Shown here: positions 39,559-48,754 of the stretch, piece by piece
Layout: every line of letters starts with the position of its first letter
How positions within the stretch are numbered: position 1 is the stretch's first letter
NCBI RefSeq assembly: GCF_900114565.1
Contig: NZ_FOTM01000014.1
Span: 38,664-102,663 of the forward strand
Direction: 5' to 3'
Source of the DNA: Leifsonia sp. CL147
GTDB lineage: Bacteria > Actinomycetota > Actinomycetes > Actinomycetales > Microbacteriaceae
DNA length: 64,000 nucleotides
Translations under genes and position numbers: made by a program
The notes under the pieces: model-generated
Database searches by the model: none
What the model saw: the letters and a program-made list of their open reading frames with translations, nothing else
What the model was told of the DNA's origin: nothing

Positions 39559-40356
39559 TCAGGCGCCTGAGTCGAGCCAGGCGCCGTAGCGGACGCCGTC
39601 CACGGCATTCTCCGGCACCAGGTTGCGCCCGGCGCGCCAGGTGGCGCCGAGGGGACCGCCGAGCCGGACCGGCAGAATGAAGCGGCGGCTGCCCGTGGCA
39701 CGCTTGCGCTGCTCGGCGAGCGCCCGGGCGGACTCCACGCGCGGGCCGCCGATGTGGATGATGGTGTCGGGTTGGGCTCTGCCCTCGCGCATGCTCTCGC
39801 CGGCGTCGACGAGGACGCGGGCGACATCGGTGACCGCGATGGGCTGGAACTTCGTCCTGGTGGGCGACAGGAACGCGCCGAAAGGCCGGCCGCGGTCGAT
39901 GATGGCGGTCACGAAGTCGTGGAACTGCGTGGCCCGCACGATGCAGGTGTCGAGTGCCGAGTCCAGATAGGCCCGCTCCTGCGCGACCTTGGCCCGGTAG
40001 TAGCCGTAGGCGGAGCGATCGGCGCCCACGATGGAGAGCAGCACCGCCCGGCTCACGCCGAAGCGTGCCGCCGTGTGCACGAGATTCTGGGCACCCGTCG
40101 CGAACACGTTCGCCGCCTGCTTGCCCAGCGCGTTGCTCGTGTCGATGACGACCTCCACGCCATCCACCGCCTCCTCCAGCCCGACTCCGGTCACGAGATC
40201 CGCGGTGACGTACGACGCCCCCGGGACGTACGGATCCGCGTCGTCGTCGGGAACCCGGCGTGCGGCGACCACCACGTCGTGCCCCCGCTCGATTGCTTCA
40301 GCGGTCACGGCCCGACCGGCCAGGCCGGTGCCTCCGACGACGAGAACACGGGACAT
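39559..40356 (-). CDS. NAD(P)-binding SDR-family oxidoreductase (NmrA-like)
   Basis: A 265-residue atypical SDR. The dinucleotide-binding motif is VLVVGGTGLAGRAVTAE at the N-terminus, followed by VEVVIDTSNALGKQAANVF, AVLLSIVGADRSAYGYYRAK (Y-x3-K-like) and FLSPTRTKFQPIAVTDVARV. It resembles nucleotide-sugar-epimerase-like and NmrA-like proteins. A strong GGAGGAG site precedes the ATG. It converges on glgB across 46 bp. Function beyond NAD(P) binding is unknown. Confidence 0.88.
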   Translation of the reverse strand: MSRVLVVGGTGLAGRAVTAEAIERGHDVVVAARRVPDDDADPYVPGASYVTADLVTGVGLEEAVDGVEVVIDTSNALGKQAANVFATGAQNLVHTAARFGVSRAVLLSIVGADRSAYGYYRAKVAQERAYLDSALDTCIVRATQFHDFVTAIIDRGRPFGAFLSPTRTKFQPIAVTDVARVLVDAGESMREGRAQPDTIIHIGGPRVESARALAEQRKRATGSRRFILPVRLGGPLGATWRAGRNLVPENAVDGVRYGAWLDSGA

Positions 40357-40481
40357 GCGCAGTCACTCCTCCATTGGGGGCGAGCCCGGAGCGGAACCCG
40401 GCCTCCCGTGGGAGGGCCGACAGCGAGACGGGCGATGGTCGGCCGTCGGCCGCTGCGCGGGGGGACGTGCAGAGGGGCGGC

Positions 40482-41459
40482 TCAGTACAGCAGCGAGGCC
40501 AGCCTAGCCCGCGCCTTGCCCACACGCGGGTCGTCAGCGCCGACGATCTCGAAATACTCGAGGATGCGCGTGCGCACCTCCTCCTTGCCTGCGGCGTCGA
40601 GTGCCGGGAAGAGGGTGAGGAGGCGGTCGAACGCGTCCTCGACGTGCCCACCGGAGATGTCGAGGTCGGCGACGCCGAGCTGCGCCGCAGCATCCTTGGG
40701 CGCCTCGGCCGCCGCAGCGCGCAACTCCTCCGACGTGCGGCCGCTCAGCCGTGCCAGCAGGCTCACCTGCGCAAGGCCGGCCACCGCCAGCGAATCGCGC
40801 GGATCCTGCGCGATCGCCGTGCGGTACGCCTGGATCGCCGCCTCGAAGTCGCCGCGCTCGATCGCGTCGTACGCCTCCGCATGCAGCGGCGGCAGCGGCG
40901 GTTCGGGCGCCGGCTCCACGACCGCACCCTCCGCGTCTCCCGGCGCCTCCCCGCCCTCGACCGTGACCGTGCCGGTCACGCCGTTCTGGGCGGCGAGTTC
41001 GAGCAGCTGCTCGAAGACGTCGCGGAGCTGGTCCTCGGGCGGCGCTCCGACGAACAGCTGCACAGGACGCCCGGCGACGAGGGCCGCCACGGCCGGGACC
41101 GACTGCGCCTGGAAGGCCTGCGCGAGCTGGGGATTCGCATCCACGTCGACCTTCACGATCACCAGGCGGCCGCCGAAGCCGGCGATCAGGCGGTCGAGGA
41201 GCGAGGTGAGCTGCTTCCACGGCTCCGACCATTCGGCGCCGAGGTCGACGATCACGGGCACGCGCATCGACAGGTCGATGAAGTCGTTGAAGTTCGCGTC
41301 CGTGCCCTCGAAGTACAGGCTGGGCAGCGTCAGGGCTTCGGCGGGCGGGCGGCCGGTCGCCGACTCGGCCGGCGCGCCGGCCTGGGCCTGCCGGCTGACC
41401 AGCGAGCTGAGGTCGACGGCTCCGCGCAGGTTGGTGGGCGGCGGCGGGACGTTGCTCAT
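40482..41459 (-). CDS. YbbN-like thioredoxin-fold/TPR protein lacking the CxxC motif
   Basis: A 325-residue protein. Residues 45-150 have a thioredoxin fold (VPVIVDLGAEWSEPWKQLTS, VIVKVDVDANPQLAQAFQAQ, SVPAVAALVAGRPVQLFVG) and the C-terminal half has TPR-like helices (YDAIERGDFEAAIQAYRTAI). The active-site WCGPC is replaced by WSEPW near residue 75, so it cannot act as a normal disulfide reductase. It matches the YbbN/CnoX-type co-chaperone architecture. The start is set by GGAGGAA before the ATG. Cytoplasmic; a holdase or chaperone role is inferred. Confidence 0.9.
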   Translation of the reverse strand: MSNVPPPPTNLRGAVDLSSLVSRQAQAGAPAESATGRPPAEALTLPSLYFEGTDANFNDFIDLSMRVPVIVDLGAEWSEPWKQLTSLLDRLIAGFGGRLVIVKVDVDANPQLAQAFQAQSVPAVAALVAGRPVQLFVGAPPEDQLRDVFEQLLELAAQNGVTGTVTVEGGEAPGDAEGAVVEPAPEPPLPPLHAEAYDAIERGDFEAAIQAYRTAIAQDPRDSLAVAGLAQVSLLARLSGRTSEELRAAAAEAPKDAAAQLGVADLDISGGHVEDAFDRLLTLFPALDAAGKEEVRTRILEYFEIVGADDPRVGKARARLASLLY

Positions 41460-41607
41460 TGTTCCTCCAGATGCGCGCTTCGTAAGCGGTGCGGCACGAG
41501 TATCAAGGATACTCGCGTCGGGCTCCCCGGTCCGCCCCAAGCGGCCCCGGGCGGCCCGGGTGGCCCGGGTCGGCCAGGACGGCGACTGCGGCCGCGGCCG
41601 GCTCGGC

Positions 41608-43515
41608 TCAGCCGACCTGCTTCGCCGAGACGAGGCCCTGTGCGTAGCCGAGCAGCCGGATCTTCTCCTTGGAGCCGGCCGGCGGGACGTAGAACGCCAG
41701 CTGGTAGTCGAACACCGACTCGATGCCGGTGTTGGAGGAGGCCACGCCGCTCAGCGCCGCCGTGGTCGCACCCGCGATGACCTGGGCTCCCGCCTCGGTG
41801 ACCTTGTGCAGCTGGGTCTCGCGCGGGTTCACCCACACGATGGCGCCGGAGTCGTTCGTCGCCATGGCGATCACGTCGCCGGGACCGGTGCCCGGGGTCC
41901 AGGAGAGGGACGAGGTGTTGCCGAACTGCGCGGCCAGCTGCTGCTGCTGCTTCTGCTTCCACGCCGCTCCCACCTGCGGCTGCAACTGGTCGGACGCGCT
42001 GTCGAACAGGTCCGCGTACCGGCTCTTCTCGCCGTTCATCAGGATGTCGGAATACGCACCCGCCAGCTTCCCGGGGGGAAGGGCGAGCAGCTTCGAGTCG
42101 GGCGGGACGACCGCGGAGCCGATGCTCGCCGGCGCCAGGTTCGGGACCTTGGCCTTGGGCTCGAGCGAGACGGCGTACTCCACCTGATAGTTCTCGCGCG
42201 GCGTCGCCTGCACCATCGTGAGGGCGATCGGCGCCTGGTCGTTGCCCTTGGCATCCTTCGGCGTCTGGATCACGGCCGCGACCATACGAGGCCAGGTGTC
42301 GGTCGCCTGCGGGAGCGACAGCACGATAGGGCTGGCCGGGATGGCGGGAAGAGGCGGCTCGTCGGCCTTCTTCGCGCGGATGGCGTAGTTCGCCTCGCGG
42401 AGCTGCAGCGCCGGACCGGTGAAGCGGACCTTCGCCAGGTCGGGGCTGGCCTTGGCGTCGGCCTGGGCCGCCGAATCCGAGATCCGCTTGACGATGCGCT
42501 CGAGCTGCGGGACGGTGACCGCCGGCGGCAGCTGGTCCTTCGGGTTCGGCGCCTGGGTGGTGAGCGGCGTGGCGGTCTTCGCCGGCGTGTTCGATGCGCT
42601 CGTGCCGGCCGTGCAGCCGGTCAGCGCCAAGGCTCCGGCGAGGGCGGCGGGGAGGATGACGCGGGCACGCCGCGTGGAACGGCGTCCGCGCGGGGTGGTC
42701 TCGATCATCGCCGTCGGCTTGTACTTCGGGGCTTTCGGAAGCTTGGGCATCTTCGGACCGCTCTTGCGCCGTGGGCCGCGCGCGCGGCGGTGGGTGTAGA
42801 GCCCCCACAGATACAGGACGATGCCGATCAGGAGGAGGCCGAGGCCGCCGATGATCAGCGGGAAGGCCCACGGGGTGCTGGAATCCACAGGCCAGGTCAC
42901 CGTCACGTGCGAGGGCGCCGGTTGGTCGCCGTCCGAGGCGACGATCACGCTGACGTCGTTCGGGATGTTCATCCGGGTGACCTGAGCAGCCGTCCCGTCG
43001 AACTCCTCGAGCCAGAGGTCGGAGCCGGCGGGGTTCGGGCCGCCGGCCTTCGTCGTCGACCCCGTGGCGGCGGTCGCGCCGGCGGACGCGGACGACGCCG
43101 GGCCGGGGGTGGGTGCCGGCGTCTCCGTCGGCTCCGGAGTCGCCGTCCCCGTGTCGTGTTCGTCGCCCGAGGGCGCCGGCTTGGCCGTGACGTTCTTCGT
43201 CGTCAGGGTGCCTGTGGTCTTCCGGTACCCGACGGCGACGTACTTCTGGTCTTCCAGCCACGCCTTCATGTCCGCTGTACGGCCGTAAGCCACCACCTGC
43301 TTGGTGGGGTCGGGCGCACCCGTCACCCGGAGGGTCTGCTGCCCGGGATGCGCGTTCAGCACCGACCCGTCGATCACCACGAAACGCGCGTCTCCGGCGA
43401 TGGACGTGCCGGCCGCGACATGGGTGGGAGGCGCGAAGACGGTACGCTGGGCGATCCCGGCCACGATCATGACCGCGGCGACGACGAACGCGACGATGGC
43501 GAGTACGAAACGCAA
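41608..43515 (-). CDS. Membrane protein with internal lipobox-like segment, unknown function
   Basis: A 635-residue protein. A hydrophobic segment at 3-23 is followed by an external part that is Thr/Pro/Ala-rich around 120-160, a second hydrophobic segment at 217-239, a basic cytoplasmic stretch (RRARGPRRKSG, PKMPKLPKAPKYKPTAM) and a third segment at 286-300 ending in LALTGC (Cys301), which looks like a lipoprotein signal with a perfect lipobox. The remaining 335 residues would be outside. The TTG start is set by GAGGAG 5 nt upstream. It diverges from the giant coiled-coil gene. It may be two fused genes; no ribosome site precedes Met270. No family is recognised. Confidence 0.8.
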   Translation of the reverse strand: MRFVLAIVAFVVAAVMIVAGIAQRTVFAPPTHVAAGTSIAGDARFVVIDGSVLNAHPGQQTLRVTGAPDPTKQVVAYGRTADMKAWLEDQKYVAVGYRKTTGTLTTKNVTAKPAPSGDEHDTGTATPEPTETPAPTPGPASSASAGATAATGSTTKAGGPNPAGSDLWLEEFDGTAAQVTRMNIPNDVSVIVASDGDQPAPSHVTVTWPVDSSTPWAFPLIIGGLGLLLIGIVLYLWGLYTHRRARGPRRKSGPKMPKLPKAPKYKPTAMIETTPRGRRSTRRARVILPAALAGALALTGCTAGTSASNTPAKTATPLTTQAPNPKDQLPPAVTVPQLERIVKRISDSAAQADAKASPDLAKVRFTGPALQLREANYAIRAKKADEPPLPAIPASPIVLSLPQATDTWPRMVAAVIQTPKDAKGNDQAPIALTMVQATPRENYQVEYAVSLEPKAKVPNLAPASIGSAVVPPDSKLLALPPGKLAGAYSDILMNGEKSRYADLFDSASDQLQPQVGAAWKQKQQQQLAAQFGNTSSLSWTPGTGPGDVIAMATNDSGAIVWVNPRETQLHKVTEAGAQVIAGATTAALSGVASSNTGIESVFDYQLAFYVPPAGSKEKIRLLGYAQGLVSAKQVG

Positions 43516-43702
43516 AAAAGCTCCTCGTGTGCCGTAGTTCGGGGGCGGGCACAGTCCCCCGACGATATCGGACCTGCCTGAGAGGCAGCTAACCCTTCCG
43601 TGCGCGCAGGCGCAGGCGGTGCGGGCGGCTACCCCTGAATTGTAGGATCGACCCGGCACGCGCGCGGCGAGTCGACCCGAAGATCCCCCAGGAGTAGCAA
43701 CA

Positions 43703-46537
43703 GTGGCCACCGACGAATCCAACTTCACTCAGGTCTTCCGAGGCTACGACAAGGATGAGGTCGACAAGGCGCTGCAGGAGCTGCGGCGCGAACTGATCAA
43801 GTCGAACACGCAGTCTGCGGACGCCCTCAAGGAGATCAAGCGGCTGCAGGCCCGGATCGAGGACCTGAACGCCGAGATCGAGGAAGTCGGCAGCCCGACC
43901 TATTCCGGGCTCGGCACCAAGCTCGAGAACACGCTCCGGGTGGCCGAGGAGCAGTCGACGCGCCTCATCGCCCAGGCCGACATCGACGCCGAGAGGCTGC
44001 GCGCCGGCGTCGCCGCCGAGATCGAGAAGATCAAGAAGGCAGGCGCCGCCCAGGCCGAGCGGGTGCTCGCCGACGCTCAGGCCCGCGCCACCACGCTGCT
44101 CGAGGACGCTCAGATCGAGTCGGGCGAGCTCCTCGCGAAGACGCGCTCCGACAAGGAGACCCTGCTCAACGACGCCATGCGGGAGGCTGCGGCCATCCGC
44201 GGAGCGGTCGCCACGGAGGCCGCGGAGGTGCGCGCCACGAGCAAGCGCGAGGCCGCGGCTGTTCGCGCGGAGGCGGACCGAGAGGCCGCAGAGCTGAAGG
44301 CCGTCGCCTCCCGGGAGGCCGAGGCGGCGCGCGCCGAAGCAGCGGAGCTCGACCGCACCATCGCCGCGCGGCGTTCCGAGCTCGAGAACGCACTGGCGGA
44401 TGACCGCGCCGCCTTCGAGCGCGAGGCGGCGCAGACCCGCCTCGAGCTCGACCGCCGCGTGGCGGAGACCGCGGATCGACTCGCGGCCCAGGAAGCCGAG
44501 ACCCGCAACGCGCTCGCCGCTGAGGCCGCCCAGGCCCGGGCGGACCTCGCCGCCGAGGTCGAGGAGCAGCGGTCCGTCCTCGCCTCCGACGTCGCACAGA
44601 CCCGCGCCGACCTGGAGAACGAAGAGAAGACCCGTCGCCTCGCGCTCGCCACCGAGGTCGAGCAGACCACGAAGTCCCTCGCCGCGGAGGTTCAGCAGAC
44701 GAAGGCGGCGCTGGCTGCCGAGGTCACGCAGACGCGCGCTGCGCTCGAGACCGAGGTGTCCACGGCACGGCGCGCGCTGACGGACGAGGTCGAGCGGACG
44801 AAAGCGGAGCTGGCCGACGAGGTCACCCGCACCCGTTCCGCGCTGACCGAGGAGGTCACCCGGACGAAGTCCGAGCTGGAGACCGAGGTTACGACGACGC
44901 GCTTCGCCCTCGAGAACGAGGTGACCTCCACACGGGCCGCCCTCGAGAACGAGGTCACCACCACGAAGTCGGCCCTCGCCGAGGAGGTCGAGCGGACGAC
45001 GAAGCGGCTCGCCGATGACACGCTCCAGACCCGCACCACCCTGGAGAAGGAGAAGACCGAGACCCGCGCCACGCTCGAGGCGGACCGCACCGCGACCGCC
45101 GCGCAGCTCGCGGCCGACCGCGAGCAGACGGCGAGCGAACTCGCCACCGAGATCGAGCAGGCCCGCGCCCGTCTTGCCGCCGAGACGGACCGCCGGCGCC
45201 GCGAACTCGATGCGGAGGCAGCCGAGCTGCGAGCACAGCTGGCCACCGAGGTCGACGCGGCGCGTACCGCCCTGGCCGACGAGATCGCCCGCGAGAGGAG
45301 CGCCGTCGGGGCCGAGCTGACCGCGGAGCGCGCCCGCCTCGCCGCCGAGGTCGAGTCCACGACCTCGGCGCTGGCCACCGAGGTCGAGCAGACGAAGTCG
45401 GCCCTCGACACCGAGGTGACGACGACCAAGGCGGCCCTCGCCGCCGAGGTCGAGCAGACGAAGTCGGCACTCGAGGCGGAGGTCACCACCACGAAGGCCG
45501 CGCTGGCCGACGAGGTCGAGCGCACCCGGACCGGACTGGCAGCCGAGGTCGAGCAGACCAAGAACGAGCTCGCCGCCGAAGTGGAGCAGACGAAGTCCGC
45601 CCTGGAGACCGAGGTCGCGACCACGAAGTCGGCTCTCGCCACCGAGGTGGAGCAGACCACGAAGGCGCTGGCGGCGGACGTCGAGAAGACGAAGGCGACC
45701 CTCGCCGCCGAGACGGAGGAGACCAGAAGCCGTCTCGCCGAGGATGTCCGGCGCACCGCGCTCGAGCTGGCGGACCAACGCGAGTCCACCGCGAACGAGC
45801 TGGCCGACCAGCGGGAGCAGCAGCGACTGGAGCTCGAGCGCGAGTCCGAGCGCCTCCGGGTGGCCTTCGCCGACGAGACGCAGCAGACCCGGGCCGCCCT
45901 CGAGAAGGAGACGGCCGAGGCGCGCGCCACCCTGGCGCGAGAGCTGGCCGAAGCGCGCACGGCGCTGGAGGCGGAGCTCGCCGAGCGCAGAGCGGCCTTC
46001 GAGGAGGAGGCCGTGAACAACCGCACGGCGCTCGACGGCGAACTCGAACAGCTGCGCACCACGACCCTGGAGGAGGTCGCTGCGCGCACCCGCGAGATCG
46101 AGCAGGCACGCATCGACCTCGACGTCGAACTGCGCGCCCGCCGCGACGAGGCCGAGAAGGAGCACCTCGCACGCCACCAGGAAGCGGTCGCCCAGACCCA
46201 GAAGTACCTCGACGAGGCCAATCTGCAGCTGGCCGACGCGGTCAAGCGGACGGCCCAGGCCCGCTCCGAGGCGGAGGCCTTCCAGACCGAGGGCCGCCGC
46301 ACGGTGACGGACTCGCGCAAGCAGGCCGAGGAGATCGCCTCCGGGATCGTCCGGGACGCGGAGGAGCGGGCTGCGGCCATCCTCGAGGAGACGGAGGAGA
46401 GGACGCAACGCCTGGTCGCCGACGCGGAAGAGCGGCTCGCCCAGATTAGGATTGAGCGCGAGGCGGTGGCCGGCTACTTCGAGAACCTTCGAGGCGTACT
46501 CCAGCAGGCCGAGCAGGTGTCCGCCGACCGCGACTGA
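43703..46537 (+). CDS. Giant DivIVA-like coiled-coil protein (cytoskeletal type)
   Basis: A 944-residue protein. Residues 8-33 (FTQVFRGYDKDEVDKALQEL) match the N-terminal DivIVA membrane-binding motif. Nearly all the rest is a coiled coil. From about 320 to 700 an 11-residue (hendecad) repeat dominates, with units such as LAAEVEQTKSA and LETEVTTTKAA, and the C-terminus has the DivIVA/SepIVA-like AEEIASGIVRDAEERAAAIL. This architecture resembles Streptomyces Scy and other polar-growth scaffolds. It should form filaments near the membrane and organise polar growth. The GTG has CAGGAG upstream. The internal repetition could vary in copy number. Confidence 0.9.
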   Translation: MATDESNFTQVFRGYDKDEVDKALQELRRELIKSNTQSADALKEIKRLQARIEDLNAEIEEVGSPTYSGLGTKLENTLRVAEEQSTRLIAQADIDAERLRAGVAAEIEKIKKAGAAQAERVLADAQARATTLLEDAQIESGELLAKTRSDKETLLNDAMREAAAIRGAVATEAAEVRATSKREAAAVRAEADREAAELKAVASREAEAARAEAAELDRTIAARRSELENALADDRAAFEREAAQTRLELDRRVAETADRLAAQEAETRNALAAEAAQARADLAAEVEEQRSVLASDVAQTRADLENEEKTRRLALATEVEQTTKSLAAEVQQTKAALAAEVTQTRAALETEVSTARRALTDEVERTKAELADEVTRTRSALTEEVTRTKSELETEVTTTRFALENEVTSTRAALENEVTTTKSALAEEVERTTKRLADDTLQTRTTLEKEKTETRATLEADRTATAAQLAADREQTASELATEIEQARARLAAETDRRRRELDAEAAELRAQLATEVDAARTALADEIARERSAVGAELTAERARLAAEVESTTSALATEVEQTKSALDTEVTTTKAALAAEVEQTKSALEAEVTTTKAALADEVERTRTGLAAEVEQTKNELAAEVEQTKSALETEVATTKSALATEVEQTTKALAADVEKTKATLAAETEETRSRLAEDVRRTALELADQRESTANELADQREQQRLELERESERLRVAFADETQQTRAALEKETAEARATLARELAEARTALEAELAERRAAFEEEAVNNRTALDGELEQLRTTTLEEVAARTREIEQARIDLDVELRARRDEAEKEHLARHQEAVAQTQKYLDEANLQLADAVKRTAQARSEAEAFQTEGRRTVTDSRKQAEEIASGIVRDAEERAAAILEETEERTQRLVADAEERLAQIRIEREAVAGYFENLRGVLQQAEQVSADRD

Positions 46538-46613
46538 CCATCCGGCGTCACCGCCGACGTCCGATCACAGCCGGCGTCCGATCACCGCCGGCGTCTCGAA
46601 CCTTGGGGGATAC

Positions 46614-47651
46614 GTGAAGATCCAGAACCCGTTCCGCGTCGGCCTGATCGGTACGCTCGGCGTCGGGCTCGGGATCCTCATCCTCAGCTCGGTCACGAGC
46701 CTCGCGACGATCATCACCTACATCGGTGCCGCGCTGTTCCTCGCCCTGGGCATCGAGCCGCTGATCGCGTTCCTCGAGCGCCGGAGCTTCCCGCGCTGGC
46801 TGGCTCTCGTCGTCTCCCTCGTCGTGATCATCGGTGCTTTCATCGGCCTGATCTGGGCCATCGTGCCGGTCGCCGTCAGCCAGGCGACCCAGCTGGTCCA
46901 GAACACCATCACGTGGGTGAACAACGGCGGAGCCGAGAACTGGTTCCTCGGCCTCCAGCATCAGTTCCCCTCGGTGGTCAACCAGCAGAACATCGACGCC
47001 GTCACGCAATGGCTGCAGCAGAACCTGCCCGACATCACGTCGAAGGTGCTGCAGACCGGCGTCGGCATCGTCCAGGGCCTGTTCGGCGTCCTCATCGTCG
47101 TCATCCTGACGATCTACTTCACGGCGTCGCTGCCGAGCATCAAGCGCTCCGCCTACCAGCTGGTCCCGGCCTCCCGCCGGGCGCGCTTCGCCGACCTCGG
47201 CGACCAGATCACCGACGCCGTCGGCAAGTACGTCATGGGGCAGGTCGCGCTGGCGTTGGTCAACGGCGTGCTGAGCGCCATCTTCCTGACCGTGATCGGC
47301 GCGAAGTTCCCGATCCTGCTCGCGTCGATCGCCTTCTTCTTCTCGCTGATCCCGCTGGTCGGGACGATCACGGGCTCGGTCATCATCGTTGCGGTCTGCT
47401 TCCTCTCCGGGCCGCCGACCGCCATCACCGCCGCCATCTACTACCTGGCCTACATGCAGGTGGAGGCGTACTTCCTCAGTCCGCGCATCATGAACCGGGC
47501 CGTCTCCGTCCCGGGCGCACTGGTCGTCGTCGCCGCCCTGGCCGGCGGCACGCTGCTCGGCATCCTCGGCGCACTCGTCGCCATCCCGTTCGCCGCGGCG
47601 ATCCTGCTGATCGTCAAGCAGGTCCTCATCCCCCGGCAGAACGAGCTCTAG
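46614..47651 (+). CDS. AI-2E family transporter (PerM/UPF0118)
   Basis: A 345-residue polytopic membrane protein of the AI-2E/PerM family. Typical features are the N-terminal FRVGLIGTLGVGLGILILSS, two further helices, a long amphipathic loop (residues 110-190), a cluster of four to five helices and the signature SPRIMNRAVSVPGALVVVAA followed by GGTLLGILGALVAIPFAAAI. Members export small molecules or ions; the substrate is not predictable. The GTG has GGGGGA upstream. It lies 76 bp after the coiled-coil gene and may share its transcript. Confidence 0.92.
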   Translation: MKIQNPFRVGLIGTLGVGLGILILSSVTSLATIITYIGAALFLALGIEPLIAFLERRSFPRWLALVVSLVVIIGAFIGLIWAIVPVAVSQATQLVQNTITWVNNGGAENWFLGLQHQFPSVVNQQNIDAVTQWLQQNLPDITSKVLQTGVGIVQGLFGVLIVVILTIYFTASLPSIKRSAYQLVPASRRARFADLGDQITDAVGKYVMGQVALALVNGVLSAIFLTVIGAKFPILLASIAFFFSLIPLVGTITGSVIIVAVCFLSGPPTAITAAIYYLAYMQVEAYFLSPRIMNRAVSVPGALVVVAALAGGTLLGILGALVAIPFAAAILLIVKQVLIPRQNEL

Positions 47652-48424
47652 AGCGGAGCGCTCTCCGCCGGCGGCCAGTGCGTCGGAAGGGGCAAGGCCG
47701 ACGGGTTGAGGCGTTCGACGATCTCGCTGAGCACCCGGCGGGTCTGGTTCTCCCCCACCCACAGGTGCTTGCCGCCCTCCACATCCACCAGCTCGACCTG
47801 AGGCAGCGGGGCGAAGCGCTCCTCCGCCTCGGCCGGCCGGAGGTAGTCGTCGTGTTCCGGGATGAGGGCGACGATCGGCCGCCGGTCCCCCGCCCAGGCG
47901 GCCAGGTGCTCCGGCTTCGCGCGATGCAGCGGCGGGGAGAGCAGGATGACCCCGTCCACCGGGAACCCCCGCCCGTACATGAGCGCCAGCTCGGTGCCGA
48001 AGGACCAGCCCAGGAGCCAGGGATGCGGCAGGCCGCGCTCGGCGACGAACGCCATCGCCGCCTCCAGATCGAACCGCTCGCCGATGCCCTCGTCGAAGGC
48101 GCCCTCGCTGCGGCCCCGCGGCGACGACGTCCCGCGCGTGTTGAACCGGAGCACCGCGATGTCGGCCAGCGCAGGGAGGCGTCCCGCGGCCTTCCGGAGG
48201 ATGTGCGAGTCCATGAACCCGCCACCGGTCGGGAGCGGGTGGAGCGTGACCAGCGTCGCGGCCGGTTCGCGCTCAAGCGGGCTGGCGAGCTCGCCGACGA
48301 GGGTCAGGCCGTCACGCGTGCGCAGTTCGATGTCCTCGCGACGAGCGGGCAGCTCGAGGCCCCCACGGATCTCCACCGGTGCGACCGACCCGCTGGGGTC
48401 GGTACTCATGGGGTCGATGCTCAT
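47648..48424 (-). CDS. Alpha/beta hydrolase
   Basis: A 258-residue alpha/beta hydrolase. The nucleophile elbow is LLGWSFGTELALMYG, a candidate acid is in ALIPEHDDYLRPAE and the catalytic His in GGKHLWVGENQTRRVLSE. The N-terminus has ELRTRDGLTLVGELASP and TLVTLHPLPTGGGFMDSHIL, as in the dienelactone-hydrolase/COG2945-like group. The stop shares the bases CTAG with the stop of the convergent AI-2E gene. The ATG overlaps the upstream gene by 4 nt and has GGAGGA before it. Confidence 0.88.
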   Translation of the reverse strand: MSIDPMSTDPSGSVAPVEIRGGLELPARREDIELRTRDGLTLVGELASPLEREPAATLVTLHPLPTGGGFMDSHILRKAAGRLPALADIAVLRFNTRGTSSPRGRSEGAFDEGIGERFDLEAAMAFVAERGLPHPWLLGWSFGTELALMYGRGFPVDGVILLSPPLHRAKPEHLAAWAGDRRPIVALIPEHDDYLRPAEAEERFAPLPQVELVDVEGGKHLWVGENQTRRVLSEIVERLNPSALPLPTHWPPAESAPL

Positions 48425-48720
48425 ACGATCCTCCAGCAGGACTCGTGCCAGTGTCGGCGTGCCGCGAGGTCCGCCGCGTCGCCCAGGACGCCGTCGGCCC
48501 GCCAGATGACGAGATGCGCCACCCCGGGCGGGATGTCGCGGCTGCACCCCGGGCAGACGTAGCTCTTCTGGGCCTGCGCCGCAGAGACGGGTTGCACATT
48601 CCACTCGACCCCACGTCGGGTCTCGGTGCGCCGCCAGCCGCTGAGCAGGCGCTCCAGGCCGTCCGGCTCTTCGTCCCTCGGGCCGTTGTGGCGGCCTCGG
48701 GGACGATTGCTGCGCGGCAT
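48421..48720 (-). CDS. Small protein with Cys/His cluster (possible zinc site)
   Basis: A 99-residue protein with a basic N-terminus (MPRSNRPRGRHNGPRDEEPD) and a C-terminal half reading KSYVCPGCSRDIPPGVAHLV, then RHWHESCWRIV. The C-x2-C and H-x2-H-x2-C groups could form a zinc site similar to that of small HNH-like or ribbon proteins. Similar proteins are widespread in Actinobacteria but uncharacterised. A TAGACT box 6 nt upstream of the ATG suggests a leaderless message. Its stop overlaps the hydrolase start, so the two are coupled. Confidence 0.75.
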   Translation of the reverse strand: MPRSNRPRGRHNGPRDEEPDGLERLLSGWRRTETRRGVEWNVQPVSAAQAQKSYVCPGCSRDIPPGVAHLVIWRADGVLGDAADLAARRHWHESCWRIV

Positions 48721-48726
48721 CCTCCC

Positions 48727-48732
48727 AGTCTA
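48727..48732 (-). promoter_or_regulatory. -10 box, leaderless start of the Cys/His gene
   Basis: TAGACT on the minus strand is followed by CCTCCC (GGGAGG on the sense strand) and the ATG. The GGGAGG is too close to serve as a ribosome site, so leaderless initiation is favoured. Confidence 0.45.
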
Positions 48733-48754
48733 TGCGCGCTCAGAACGAGTCCGG

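Noticed and set aside
43589..46408. 939-residue protein antisense to the coiled-coil gene
   Set aside because: It is a shadow frame caused by high G+C and repetitive coding sequence; the sense frame has a DivIVA motif, a ribosome site and natural composition.
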